Origin: Flavobacterium subsaxonicum WB 4.1-42 = DSM 21790
Lineage (GTDB): Bacteria > Bacteroidota > Bacteroidia > Flavobacteriales > Flavobacteriaceae
Length of the DNA stretch: 64,000 nt
Assembly: GCF_000422725.1 (NCBI RefSeq)
Contig: NZ_AUGP01000028.1
Coordinates: 62,001-126,000, forward strand
Reading direction: 5' to 3'
This document shows positions 17,140 through 25,466 of this stretch, piece by piece (position 1 is the stretch's first letter; the number at the start of each line of letters is the position of its first letter). The translations under genes were made by a program, and so were the position numbers. The notes under the pieces were generated by a model that saw only the letters and a program-made list of their open reading frames with translations, did no database searches and was not told the DNA's origin.

Positions 17140-17607
17140 ATGGAAAAGGAAGTTCTAACTTACATAAATGGAAATCCTATATATAGAAATTTCATTCAAA
17201 ATTTACCCTATAATCCAGATTTGAAACATCGTTCTAAAAATCTGAGAAAAGCAGGTAATTATCCTGAAGTTGTTTTTTGGCAACAAGTAAGATCTGGTAG
17301 TTTTTATCAATTGGATTTTGACAGGCAGCGTATTATTGGAAATTATATTGTAGATTTTTATATAAAGGCTTTGGGTTTGATAATAGAGATTGATGGCTCA
17401 AGTCATAATGATAAAGATGTTTATGATGATTTGAGGGAGCAATATCTAATGTCTTTTAAACTTAAAATTTATAGAATTTCATCATTACGGATATTGCACG
17501 ATTTGAATAATGTAATGATTGAGTTCGAAAATTATATTGTTGATGCCTATTCTAATAAGGGGTTAACCACCCCGCCCTTCGGGCACCCCTCCAAGGGAGG
17601 GGAATAA
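17140..17607 (+). CDS. DUF559 domain protein, very-short-patch-repair-like endonuclease
   Basis: 155 residues. The PD-(D/E)XK-type DUF559 core runs from about NLRKAGNYPEVVFWQQVR (35-51) to the RISSLRIL strand. Candidate catalytic residues are Glu43, Asp72 (IVDFYI), Glu83 and Asp85 (IIEIDGSSHN). The family relates to Vsr nucleases, but its role is unproven. The last residues (TTPPFGHPSKGGE) are encoded by the right inverted repeat, so the coding frame ends inside the repeat and stops directly after it. Base use is A/T-rich compared with neighbours. Confidence 0.88.
   Translation: MEKEVLTYINGNPIYRNFIQNLPYNPDLKHRSKNLRKAGNYPEVVFWQQVRSGSFYQLDFDRQRIIGNYIVDFYIKALGLIIEIDGSSHNDKDVYDDLREQYLMSFKLKIYRISSLRILHDLNNVMIEFENYIVDAYSNKGLTTPPFGHPSKGGE
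17564..17601 (-). repeat. Right inverted repeat of the DUF559 element
   Basis: Reverse complement matches the left arm at 34 of 38 bases. The four differences form two base pairs of the second hairpin (GCCC-GAA-GGGC here against GGCT-GAA-AGCC on the left), so pairing is preserved. Confidence 0.9.
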
Positions 17608-17631
17608 TAGCGACCCAAAATAGCATAACAA

Positions 17632-17658
17632 AAACGGCCCCGCATTGCGGGGCCGTTT
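17632..17658 (-). terminator. Terminator of pruA
   Basis: A 12-bp stem AAACGGCCCCGC / GCGGGGCCGTTT with a three-base loop. On the minus strand it is followed by TTGTTATG after five T. It may also end the plus-strand transcript of the DUF559 gene. Confidence 0.85.
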
Positions 17659-17677
17659 GTATTAATATCAGCAAAGA

Positions 17678-19303
17678 TTATCCTAAAAACGGATACCTGT
17701 AATCTGTTGGTGGAACCAACGTTTCTTTAATGGTGCGTGGCGATACCCAACGGTAAAGGTTTAGGATAGACCCGGCTTTATCGTTAGTGCCCGATGCCCT
17801 TGCGCCACCAAATGGCTGCTGACCTACAACGGCGCCTGTTGGCTTATCGTTAATGTAGAAGTTACCGGCTGAGTTCTCCAAAGCTTTAGCGGCCTCTTCT
17901 ATAGCATAGCGGTCCTGGCTAAAAATAGCGCCTGTAAGGGCGTATGGCGATGTTTCGTCTACCAGTTTAAGGGTTTCCAGCCATTTGCTGTCTTCAAAAA
18001 CGTAGATGGTTAATACCGGGCCAAATAACTCGGTAGAAAGCGTATCGTAATTAGGGTTAGTAGTTACAATAACGGTTGGCTCTATAAACCAGCCAACAGA
18101 TTTATCGTAGTTACCGCCGGCTATAATTTCGGCATCCGGTGCAGCTTTGGCAGCATCGATGTATTTTGCAAGTTTATCAAAAGAACCTTCGTGTATAACA
18201 GCCGATATAAAGTTTGAAGGATCTTCAGGAGAGCCTATTTTAAACGATTTAATATCGTTTACCAAATGCTCTTTTACAGCAGGCCAAATAGACTGCGGTA
18301 TGTAAGCTCTTGACGCAGCCGAACATTTTTGCCCCTGGTACTCAAAAGCACCCCTTGTAAGCGCAGTAGCTACCTGTGCAGGAATAGACGATGGGTGTGC
18401 CACCACAAAATCTTTACCGCCGGTTTCGCCAACTATTCTTGGATAGGTTTTATATTTAGAAATGTTACCGCCAATTTTTGTCCAGATATCGTTAAACACC
18501 TGTGTAGAGCCTGTGTAGTGGATACCTGCAAAATCAGGGTGAGAAACAAGCGTATCGGTAATCATAACCGGGTCGCCGTGTACCATGTTTATAACACCAT
18601 CGGGTAATCCGGCAAGTTTAAACACTTCAATAATTACGTTGGCGCTATATACCTGAGATGCACTCGGTTTCCAAACTACCACATTACCCATAAGGGCAGG
18701 TGCAGCAGGCAGGTTACCGGCAATTGCTGTAAAGTTAAACGGGGTAATGGCATATATAAAGCCTTCTAAGGGGCGGTACTCTAAACGGTTCCAGATGCCT
18801 TCGCTCGATACTGGTTGCTCAGCATAAATTTGTGACATAAACTCTACGTTAAAACGTAAAAAGTCGATAAACTCACACGCTGCATCAATCTCGGCCTGGT
18901 GTACCGTTTTAGCCTGGGCTATCATGGTAGCGGCATTTATTTTAGCGCGGTAAGGCCCGGCTAACAATTCGGCAGCTTTTAAAAATATCGAAGCCCTGTG
19001 TTCCCATGCTAAAGAAGCCCATTGTTTTTTAGCGGTAAGCGCCACTTCAATAGACTTTTCTATGTGGCTTTTTTCGGCTTCGTGATAGGTGCCTACAACT
19101 TTTTTATGGTCAAAAGGCGGGTTGATGGTTTTGGTTTTTCCGGTGCGAATTTCTTCGGCGCCTATGTACAACGGCACATCTACGGTAGTGCTGTAAAGTT
19201 CTTTAAATGCGGCAAGTACCTGCTCTCTTTCTTTACTTCCGGGGGCATAGCCCTTAACCGGTTCGTTAATAGCTTTGGGTACATTGTATATTCCTTTTGG
19301 CAT
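17678..19303 (-). CDS. pruA: L-glutamate gamma-semialdehyde dehydrogenase (P5C dehydrogenase)
   Basis: 541 residues, the long form typical of stand-alone P5C dehydrogenases. It oxidises glutamate semialdehyde from proline breakdown to glutamate with NAD. The aldehyde dehydrogenase core is complete: general base Glu293 in VGETGGKDFV and nucleophile Cys327 in EYQGQKCSAASRAY, with the NAD-binding ITPFNFTAIAGNLPA near 196-210. Proline dehydrogenase is not in this window. A strong terminator follows. Confidence 0.95.
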   Translation of the reverse strand: MPKGIYNVPKAINEPVKGYAPGSKEREQVLAAFKELYSTTVDVPLYIGAEEIRTGKTKTINPPFDHKKVVGTYHEAEKSHIEKSIEVALTAKKQWASLAWEHRASIFLKAAELLAGPYRAKINAATMIAQAKTVHQAEIDAACEFIDFLRFNVEFMSQIYAEQPVSSEGIWNRLEYRPLEGFIYAITPFNFTAIAGNLPAAPALMGNVVVWKPSASQVYSANVIIEVFKLAGLPDGVINMVHGDPVMITDTLVSHPDFAGIHYTGSTQVFNDIWTKIGGNISKYKTYPRIVGETGGKDFVVAHPSSIPAQVATALTRGAFEYQGQKCSAASRAYIPQSIWPAVKEHLVNDIKSFKIGSPEDPSNFISAVIHEGSFDKLAKYIDAAKAAPDAEIIAGGNYDKSVGWFIEPTVIVTTNPNYDTLSTELFGPVLTIYVFEDSKWLETLKLVDETSPYALTGAIFSQDRYAIEEAAKALENSAGNFYINDKPTGAVVGQQPFGGARASGTNDKAGSILNLYRWVSPRTIKETLVPPTDYRYPFLG

Positions 19304-19341
19304 GATATAATTGTATTAAAGAATTAAATTTTTAAGCATTG

Positions 19342-19349
19342 CAAATATA
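19342..19349 (-). promoter_or_regulatory. -7 element of the pruA promoter
   Basis: The minus strand reads TATATTTG, matching TAnnTTTG, 38 bases upstream of the pruA ATG. No clear -33 element at the expected spacing. Confidence 0.4.
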
Positions 19350-19440
19350 CAAAGAATTATGCATACTGTATTTGAAGATACAGCAGCAAAAAACGCAATA
19401 TGCTGATTAAAAAATAATTTGGTTAATGCCAAATGCACAA

Positions 19441-19614
19441 ACGTAGGGCGATGCCCCACGCTACTATGTTAGACCCTTTCAGGGTCATATTAAAATTTAA
19501 TGATTTTGACGATAGCTATTAGAGGCTCAAATCCTGAAAGGGTTATATAAAATAGCATAGGGCAGCGCCCTATGATTGCGTGCGATATGTAATGACCCTG
19601 AAAGGGTCTAACAT
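19441..19614. repeat. Compound palindromic element with a perfect 23-bp inverted repeat
   Basis: Bases 19466-19488 and 19592-19614 are perfect inverted copies (starting ATGTTAGACCC); each arm holds its own small hairpin GACCCT-TTC-AGGGTC. A third half (TCCTGAAAGGGTTATAT) lies between. Flanking and inside are two members of a small palindrome family, CGTAGGGC-GAT-GCCCCACG (19442-19460) and CATAGGGC-AGC-GCCCTATG (19556-19574), also found at 56290-56308. No open frame is inside. Confidence 0.75.
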
Positions 19615-19739
19615 TAGAATATAATTCGTAAAAATTCGTGAAATTCGTGTCTGATTAATTCAGTACAAAAGCAGTCGGGCTTTCTGCAAAATTTTGTGAG
19701 CCTTTGTGTTTCTTTGCGAATCTTTGTGAAATAAAACCC
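19615..19739. repeat. Repeat-like tract upstream of the apaG stop
   Basis: Contains ATTCGTAAAAATTCGTGAAA and ATTCGTGTCTGATTA, related to the arms of the element at 24541-24642, then a series of CTTTGTG / TCTTTGCG units. It looks like eroded copies of dispersed repeats. I see no gene in 19304-19739. Confidence 0.4.
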
Positions 19740-20126
19740 TTAATTCAATGCAAAAGGAGCACTAAGCCTGAAGGTAGGCACTATAACCCTAAAGTTACGG
19801 GTACTGGTAAAATTGATCATGCTAAAATACCCCCTCATAGCTCCAAATGGCGATGCCAAAAGGCAGCCTGAGCTGTAGGTGTGTTTTTCGCCGGGTTTAA
19901 GTACGGGTTTTTTGCCAATAACGCCCTCGCCGTCTACAATTTCGATATCGTTTAAAGAATCGTAAATTTCCCAGTGGCGGGTGTTTAATTGTACCGAATC
20001 TTTGCTTTGGTTTTCTATGGTAATCTCGTAGCTAAAAGCAAACTGGATTCGGTAGTTCTTAAAGTACGTGCCTTCAAAACTGGTTGATACAGATATTTTA
20101 ATGCCTCTTGTTATTTGTGATACCAT
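19740..20126 (-). CDS. apaG: ApaG domain protein
   Basis: 128 residues from the ATG at 20126, giving the standard ApaG start (MVSQITRGIKISVSTSFEG); the frame is open 15 codons further upstream but that part is Cys-rich and unlike the family. ApaG is a small immunoglobulin-like beta-sandwich: ENQS...VQLNTRHWEIYDSL, then VIGKKPVLKPGEKHTYSSGC and GYFSM. In enterobacteria it is linked to Co/Mg resistance, but the molecular function is unknown. It lies downstream of the plug protein on the same strand. Confidence 0.92.
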   Translation of the reverse strand: MVSQITRGIKISVSTSFEGTYFKNYRIQFAFSYEITIENQSKDSVQLNTRHWEIYDSLNDIEIVDGEGVIGKKPVLKPGEKHTYSSGCLLASPFGAMRGYFSMINFTSTRNFRVIVPTFRLSAPFALN

Positions 20127-20239
20127 ACTGCTATTGGGTTTACAGATGTAAATACACCCGCAAAAATACAAAATTATTCACTGTGGGGCTACGTTACACA
20201 TATTAAATTAACTCAAATTAATATTTAACTCTTTGCTTG

Positions 20240-21505
20240 TTAGTTAATAATGTTTTCTGAGTTGGCGTTTCCGCGGCCAATTACCCTATCATAACGTTCG
20301 TTGTTCTGCCTGTAGTATACAAAAATATTATAATCGTTCTCGGTTTGGTAATAATTGCCATCTACAGCATTTTTTCCGTCAACGGTGCCATTTTTATTGG
20401 TGGTAATGTACATAAAGTTGTTAAACCCTTGTTTAACCATAATGGCTTTAGCGTATGTGGCTGTTTTTTCGTCGTACTCCAGTTTGTACTCATCGGTTTT
20501 GGTGTAGTTGTTAAACATGCCGCCTATGTAAATGTCTTTTTTCTCAAAAAATGCAGGGGCACTCAGTTTAAAAAACACCCACGAATAGTCTGATTCCAAT
20601 GCCTGGTCGGTCACGCTAAGGTTAATGTTCTTGGTTTGGAAATTACCATTAACATCTGGGAAAAACGTGTACCCTTTGCTCGACCTTGCATCGTTAGTAT
20701 ATAAAATAGTGTTGTAAATATCGCCGGCGGTAATGCGGGCAATATTGTTTACGGCGTTTCTAATATCTTTATTATCAAAATACAAATATTCGTTGCCGGC
20801 CCAAAACTGGGTTTCTTTATCGTATTTGTAAATAAGGTCGTTACCAATGGTGTACTGTGGCTTAACGTTGTAAATGGCGTTATCAAAACGGCCGTTCTGA
20901 AACAAGGCCACCTTTACGTTTTGCAGCGGACTCTGAAAGTTAAACGCCGTGGTTTTTACCGAGAAATCAAGGTTGTGCTTTTCCTGTATCACATCCATAT
21001 CGCGGGCACGTTTTACCTGTAGCGGCACACTAACCTCTTCCTGGTATATTATAAGGCGCCTTGTAAAAACCACCTCGCGGTCGTCGTTAAGTATTTTAAG
21101 TATGTAGTTGCCTTTAAGCAGTATACGCGTAAATTTATTAGGGAAAGACAATGTATAGCGCGAGTAAATTTGTAACGTATTAAACGAGTTATTGTAATTT
21201 TGGATACGCTGGTTATCAAAGCCCTCTATATAATCGTTAACGGTTAACTGGGTAGAGGGTGTCCAGTCGTAATTACAATGCGTAATGGTATAGTAATAGT
21301 TAGCCTCGTTACCAAACAAATCGTCAAACTCCAGTGTAAAACTATCGCCAAGCCTAAAGTATGGGTAAACATTGGCACCCTCCTTCATAAAAGAAGCTGT
21401 TTTAATATTATAAGGAGGTGCTATTTCTTGCTGCACCTGTGCAACGGCTGTAAACGATAATAGTAAAAGAGCAAAGGCAATTAACCGGGAGGCGGGCTTA
21501 ATCAT
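20240..21505 (-). CDS. Type IX secretion system plug protein (DUF5103)
   Basis: 421 residues with a signal peptide (about 1-22, cleavage after AVAQ). The DUF5103 family seals the channel of the SprA translocon of the type IX secretion system when no cargo is bound. Characteristic segments are YFRLGDSFTLEFDDL, YYYTITHCNYDWTPS, and NEYLYFDNKDIRNAVN near 245-260. It should be periplasmic/outer-membrane associated. Its presence agrees with the three sorting-domain cargo proteins in the window. Confidence 0.88.
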   Translation of the reverse strand: MIKPASRLIAFALLLLSFTAVAQVQQEIAPPYNIKTASFMKEGANVYPYFRLGDSFTLEFDDLFGNEANYYYTITHCNYDWTPSTQLTVNDYIEGFDNQRIQNYNNSFNTLQIYSRYTLSFPNKFTRILLKGNYILKILNDDREVVFTRRLIIYQEEVSVPLQVKRARDMDVIQEKHNLDFSVKTTAFNFQSPLQNVKVALFQNGRFDNAIYNVKPQYTIGNDLIYKYDKETQFWAGNEYLYFDNKDIRNAVNNIARITAGDIYNTILYTNDARSSKGYTFFPDVNGNFQTKNINLSVTDQALESDYSWVFFKLSAPAFFEKKDIYIGGMFNNYTKTDEYKLEYDEKTATYAKAIMVKQGFNNFMYITTNKNGTVDGKNAVDGNYYQTENDYNIFVYYRQNNERYDRVIGRGNANSENIIN

Positions 21506-21610
21506 TTCTGTTTGTTTTATTCGACAACGTAAAGATACTAATAATATTATAACCCGTGCAGCGGTTTATGTTTGCGATTTTTAACCTAATTTTAGCATAA
21601 ACTGTTAAAA

Positions 21611-21641
21611 TTTGTAATAAACAGGAATTTTCTTAGTTTCT
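21611..21641 (+). promoter_or_regulatory. Candidate promoter of the M16 peptidase gene
   Basis: TTTG at 21611-21614, a 19-base spacer, then TAGTTTCT at 21634-21641, a weak match to TAnnTTTG. The ideal spacer makes this plausible. The divergent plug gene starts at 21505. Confidence 0.35.
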
Positions 21642-21669
21642 AATATCACCAATCAAAACCAATCATCTT

Positions 21670-24477
21670 ATGAAACACCTTTCTTTATGGATGTTTCTTG
21701 TTGCTGCGCCGTTGCTTACGGCAGCACAGGAACTCAAGGGCATCGACCCTATTCCGTTCGATCCTAATGTAAAAACCGGAAAACTTAAAAACGGCCTTAC
21801 CTATTACATAAGGAAAAACACCAAGCCGGAAAACAAAGTAGACCTTAGGCTGGTTATTAATGCCGGCTCTATTTTAGAAGATGACGACCAACAGGGCCTT
21901 GCCCACTTTATGGAGCACATGTGCTTTAACGGTACTAAACGCTTTCCTAAAAATGCACTGGTAGATTACCTGCAAAGCATTGGCGTAAAATTTGGGCAGC
22001 ACCTTAATGCCTACACCAGTTTTGATGAAACCGTGTACTTTTTACCCATACCAAGCGATAGCCCCGAAAAACTGGAGAAAGGCTTTCAGGTAATAGAAGA
22101 CTGGGCTTTTAATGCGGTGCTTACGCCCGAAGAAATTGATAAAGAGCGTGGCGTGGTGTTAGAAGAATACCGTATTGGGCTTGGCGCCGAAAAAAGGATG
22201 ACCAACCGCTTTATGCCTAAAATGATGTACCAGTCGCATTATGCCGACAGGATGCCGATTGGGCAAAAAGAAATTCTGGAAAATTTTAAATACGATAAAA
22301 TTACCAAGTTTTACAAAGACTGGTACAGGCCAGACCTTATGGCGGTTATTGTAGTAGGCGATATTGATGTGGCTGCCATGGAAAAAAAGATCCAGGAGCA
22401 TTTTGCATCGTACCAAAACCCTAAGAACGAAAGGCCGCGTAAGGTATACGAAGTGCCTAACCATAAAGAGACTTTTGTAGCGGTGGAGAGCGATAAAGAG
22501 GCATCGTACTCGCGTGTTAGGCTTATTTATAAAGACCATACCCTGCCTAAAAAGCTGGTTACCATTAACGATTTTAAAAAATATATTAACGAGGGGTTAT
22601 TCTCTGTAATGCTTAACAACAGGCTTACAGAGCTTACTAACAGCCCTACACCTCCCTTTACTTACGGGTACACATATCATGGTGGCACGTGGGCGCGTAC
22701 CAAAGAGGCATACCAGTCGTTCGCAGTAACGCAGGAAGACAAGCAGCTCGACGCTCTTAAGGTGCTTGTTGAAGAAAACGAAAGGGTACGTAAATTCGGG
22801 TTTACCCAGGGCGAACTCGAAAGGGCTAAAGCCGAGTATTTGGCCCAGATGGAAAGCCAGTTTAACGACAAGGATAAAACCGAATCGGAAAATTTTGTTA
22901 GCGAATACCAGAATCACTTTTTGGAGCAGGAGCCTGTGCCGGGCATAGAGTGGACGTTTAAGGCCATGCAAAAAGTGTTGCCAACGGTTCAGCTGGCCGA
23001 TCTTAATGGCATGGTTAAAGATTATATTACTACCGATAACAGGGTGGTTATTTTTACCGGTCCCGAAAAAGACGGCCTTAAGCAGCCTACCGAAAAAGAG
23101 GTGTTAGCAGTGCTTAATGTTAATACTGATAAGCTTACGCCTTATGAAGACGGCGTTGCGGCTACCAGCCTTTTAAGAGGCGATATTAAACCGGGCAGCA
23201 TTGCTAAAAAAGAAAGTAATGCCAAGCTGGGCACTACCACCCTTACCCTTAGCAACGGCGCTAAGGTTACCTATAAAAAAACCGATTTTAAGAACGACGA
23301 AGTGTTGCTGGAGGCTATAAGCTTTGGTGGCAGCAATCTGTACAGTAACGATGATATTAAAAAAGTGCAGTTTGCTAACAACGCACTTTCTGAAGCGGGT
23401 TTTAGCGGACTTAAGCTTAACGATATCAATAAGTTTATGACGGGTAAAATTGCCCAGGTTAGGCCTTACATTGGCGGTACTACCGAAGGTTTAAGCGGTA
23501 GTGCTATACCTAAAGACCTTGAATATATGTTTCAGATGGTGCATGCTTATTTTACCGACCTTAACCTTGATAAAGACGCTTTTGAGGGCTACAAGCAAAA
23601 ACAGTCGGCGTTTTATAAAAATATGGCATCGCAGCCTAACTTTTATTTCCAGCAGGAGTTTTACGGGTATTTGTATAAGGAAAATCCAAGGTTTAACGGA
23701 CTTATACCTACGGAGGCATCATGGGCACAAACCGATTATGTGCTGGCTTACAATAAATACAAAGAACGTTTTGCCAATGCTGCCGACTTTGAGTTTTACT
23801 TTGTGGGTAACGTAGACGATAAGGCTATGGAAATATTTGCGGCCAAGTACATAGCATCGTTGCCGGCAAGCGATAAGAGGGAAAAACCTACCGATCTGGG
23901 TTACCGTATGCTTAAAGGCGATCATAAAAAAATAGTGAATAAAGGTTCTGATCCTAAAAGTAATGTTAGCATTATGTACTACGGCGACACGTCTTACAGC
24001 CCTAAAGAGGCGCTGGCCATAAAGGCACTTGGCGAAATTCTTACCATTAAGCTTATAGAAGAGCTTAGGGAGAACGAAAGCGGTGTGTATGGCATTAGTG
24101 CCCGTGGCAGCATGAACAAGGTGCCTTATGGCTCGTACAGCTTTAATATTGGTTTTCCGTGCGGACCTGATAATGCCGAGAAGTTAACGGCATCGGCACT
24201 TAGGGAACTTCAGAAAATTATTGATAATGGTCCCGAGGCTAAAGATCTTGCCAAATATAAAGAGGCTGAGCTTTTAGAATATAAAAAGGATATTAAAGAG
24301 AACGCGTACTGGATGGATTACCTGGAGCGTTCGTTTACTAACAACACCAACCCTGAGGAGATTTTTGCGGTTGAAGGTAAAGTAAACGGCCTTACGGCTA
24401 AAGAAGTTCAGGATGTTGCTAAAAAGTACCTAACTAAAGATAAAGTTATTGGCATATTAATGCCTGAAACTAAATAA
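21670..24477 (+). CDS. M16 family metallopeptidase (insulinase-like), exported
   Basis: 935 residues with a signal peptide (about 1-20, LTAAQ). The inverted zinc motif HFMEH is at 79-83 and the distal Glu159 lies 76 residues later (PEEIDKERGVVLEEY). Two further M16 C-terminal lobes follow, the second half starting near residue 520 (KLGTTTLTLSNGAKVTYKKT). It is a zinc peptidase that degrades peptides in a closed chamber, here in the periplasm or outer membrane. Length is typical of two-half M16 proteins. A terminator follows. Confidence 0.93.
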   Translation: MKHLSLWMFLVAAPLLTAAQELKGIDPIPFDPNVKTGKLKNGLTYYIRKNTKPENKVDLRLVINAGSILEDDDQQGLAHFMEHMCFNGTKRFPKNALVDYLQSIGVKFGQHLNAYTSFDETVYFLPIPSDSPEKLEKGFQVIEDWAFNAVLTPEEIDKERGVVLEEYRIGLGAEKRMTNRFMPKMMYQSHYADRMPIGQKEILENFKYDKITKFYKDWYRPDLMAVIVVGDIDVAAMEKKIQEHFASYQNPKNERPRKVYEVPNHKETFVAVESDKEASYSRVRLIYKDHTLPKKLVTINDFKKYINEGLFSVMLNNRLTELTNSPTPPFTYGYTYHGGTWARTKEAYQSFAVTQEDKQLDALKVLVEENERVRKFGFTQGELERAKAEYLAQMESQFNDKDKTESENFVSEYQNHFLEQEPVPGIEWTFKAMQKVLPTVQLADLNGMVKDYITTDNRVVIFTGPEKDGLKQPTEKEVLAVLNVNTDKLTPYEDGVAATSLLRGDIKPGSIAKKESNAKLGTTTLTLSNGAKVTYKKTDFKNDEVLLEAISFGGSNLYSNDDIKKVQFANNALSEAGFSGLKLNDINKFMTGKIAQVRPYIGGTTEGLSGSAIPKDLEYMFQMVHAYFTDLNLDKDAFEGYKQKQSAFYKNMASQPNFYFQQEFYGYLYKENPRFNGLIPTEASWAQTDYVLAYNKYKERFANAADFEFYFVGNVDDKAMEIFAAKYIASLPASDKREKPTDLGYRMLKGDHKKIVNKGSDPKSNVSIMYYGDTSYSPKEALAIKALGEILTIKLIEELRENESGVYGISARGSMNKVPYGSYSFNIGFPCGPDNAEKLTASALRELQKIIDNGPEAKDLAKYKEAELLEYKKDIKENAYWMDYLERSFTNNTNPEEIFAVEGKVNGLTAKEVQDVAKKYLTKDKVIGILMPETK

Positions 24478-24498
24478 ATTGTTCCTGGTTAAAATGCG

Positions 24499-24535
24499 AA
24501 AACCCCTTAGTGATTTTACTAAGGGGTTTTTATTT
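24499..24535 (+). terminator. Rho-independent terminator of the M16 gene
   Basis: Stem AAAACCCCTTAGT / ACTAAGGGGTTTT (13 bp) with a six-base loop, then T-rich sequence. Confidence 0.88.
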
Positions 24536-24540
24536 TGATG

Positions 24541-24642
24541 TCTTTAGCTACGAATTACACGAATTTTCACAAATATCCGGGCTTTGTTTGATTTAAGTCA
24601 AAGAAATAAATTGGGGCAATTTGTGTAATTCGTGGCTAAAGA
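24541..24642. repeat. 102-bp MITE-like element with 25-bp inverted ends
   Basis: 24541-24565 and 24618-24642 are inverted copies with 23 of 25 matches (starting TCTTTAGC and containing CGAATTACAC). The inside also folds (TTTGATTTAAGTCAAA). No coding frame. It lies between the M16 terminator and the stop codon of the methyltransferase gene, leaving only 5 and 1 bases on either side. A related tract is at 19615-19660. Confidence 0.75.
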
Positions 24643-24643
24643 A

Positions 24644-25411
24644 TTAATTTTTATAGCAAACCGGTATAATTTCGCCTTTGGCTAAACAATAACGCTCTAC
24701 ATCCTGTGGGTCTATTTTTTTAGTATAGTCTTCTTCAACCACCCTAAAGCCTATGCTTCTAAGTTTGTTGAAATAATCGCGGCCATAAACACGAACGTGG
24801 TCGTACTGGCCAAAAATGCGGGCACGCTCTTTCTGGTCAACAATAGTGTTGTCTTCAAAAGTAGTTTCGCGGTTTAAGTCCTGCGGAATTTGCAGTATTG
24901 CCATACCGCCGGGTTTAAGCACGCGGTACAGTTCCTGCATGGCCTTAGTATCATCTGGAATGTGTTCTAATACGTGGTTGCACAATATAAGGTCGTATTC
25001 GTTATCCTTAAACGGCAGGTTGCAAATATCTGCCTTTACATCTGCCAGGGGCGAGTAAAGGTCGGTTGTGGTGTAATCTAAATTTTTCTGGTTCCTGAAG
25101 CGTTTGTAAAACGCCTGCTCAGGGGCAAAGTGCAATACCTTTTTTGGTGCCGAGAAAAAGTCGGTTTCATTAGTAAGGTACAGCCATAGCAGGCGGTGCC
25201 TCTCTAACGACAGTGTGCCCGGTGCCAGCACATTATTGCGCTGGTGCCCATAACCATACGGCAAAAAGTTTTTAAAGCTTTTGCCGTCTATCGGGTCGGT
25301 ATAGGTGTTTCCCTTAAGGGCAAAAGCCAGTACCGGACGCGCTACATAGCTTAAGCGTATAAGCAGCGGGCGGGGTATGGTGTTAAGTATAAGTTTAAAA
25401 AGTTTCTTCAT
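24644..25411 (-). CDS. Class I SAM-dependent methyltransferase
   Basis: 255 residues. The SAM-binding core begins at KVLHFAPEQAFYKRFRNQ (about 91-108), followed by YTTTDLYSPLADVKADICNL and the methyltransferase type-11 signature YDLILCNHVLEHIPDD (about 139-154), then LKPGGMAILQIP. The N-terminal 30 residues are basic and hydrophobic, perhaps membrane-contacting. The substrate is not known. It probably was once co-transcribed with map, from which it is now separated by the GxxExxY element; one repeat arm ends four bases from its start codon. Confidence 0.85.
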   Translation of the reverse strand: MKKLFKLILNTIPRPLLIRLSYVARPVLAFALKGNTYTDPIDGKSFKNFLPYGYGHQRNNVLAPGTLSLERHRLLWLYLTNETDFFSAPKKVLHFAPEQAFYKRFRNQKNLDYTTTDLYSPLADVKADICNLPFKDNEYDLILCNHVLEHIPDDTKAMQELYRVLKPGGMAILQIPQDLNRETTFEDNTIVDQKERARIFGQYDHVRVYGRDYFNKLRSIGFRVVEEDYTKKIDPQDVERYCLAKGEIIPVCYKN

Positions 25412-25414
25412 CGA

Positions 25415-25454
25415 ATTTCACAGAGATGCACAGAGGAATCACAGAGATTCACAG
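25415..25454 (+). repeat. Inverted repeat arm of the GxxExxY element
   Basis: Begins ATTTCACAGAGATGCACAGA and continues with two more CACAGAGATT-like units. Starts four bases upstream of the methyltransferase start codon. Confidence 0.9.
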
Positions 25455-25466
25455 AGTTTATATTTA

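Larger units (their letters stand above)
17088..17601. mobile_element. Palindromic element carrying a DUF559 nuclease gene
   Basis: A 38-bp left arm (17088-17125) and a 38-bp right arm (17564-17601) are inverted copies of each other with 34 matches. They enclose the DUF559 gene exactly: its ATG is 15 bases inside the left arm and its last 13 codons lie in the right arm. Each arm contains two small hairpins. No target duplication is obvious at the edges. Calling this mobile is inference. Confidence 0.65.

Noticed and set aside
17088..17601. Insertion sequence or transposon in the ordinary sense
   Set aside because: No transposase gene and no evident target duplication; the only gene is a DUF559 nuclease.
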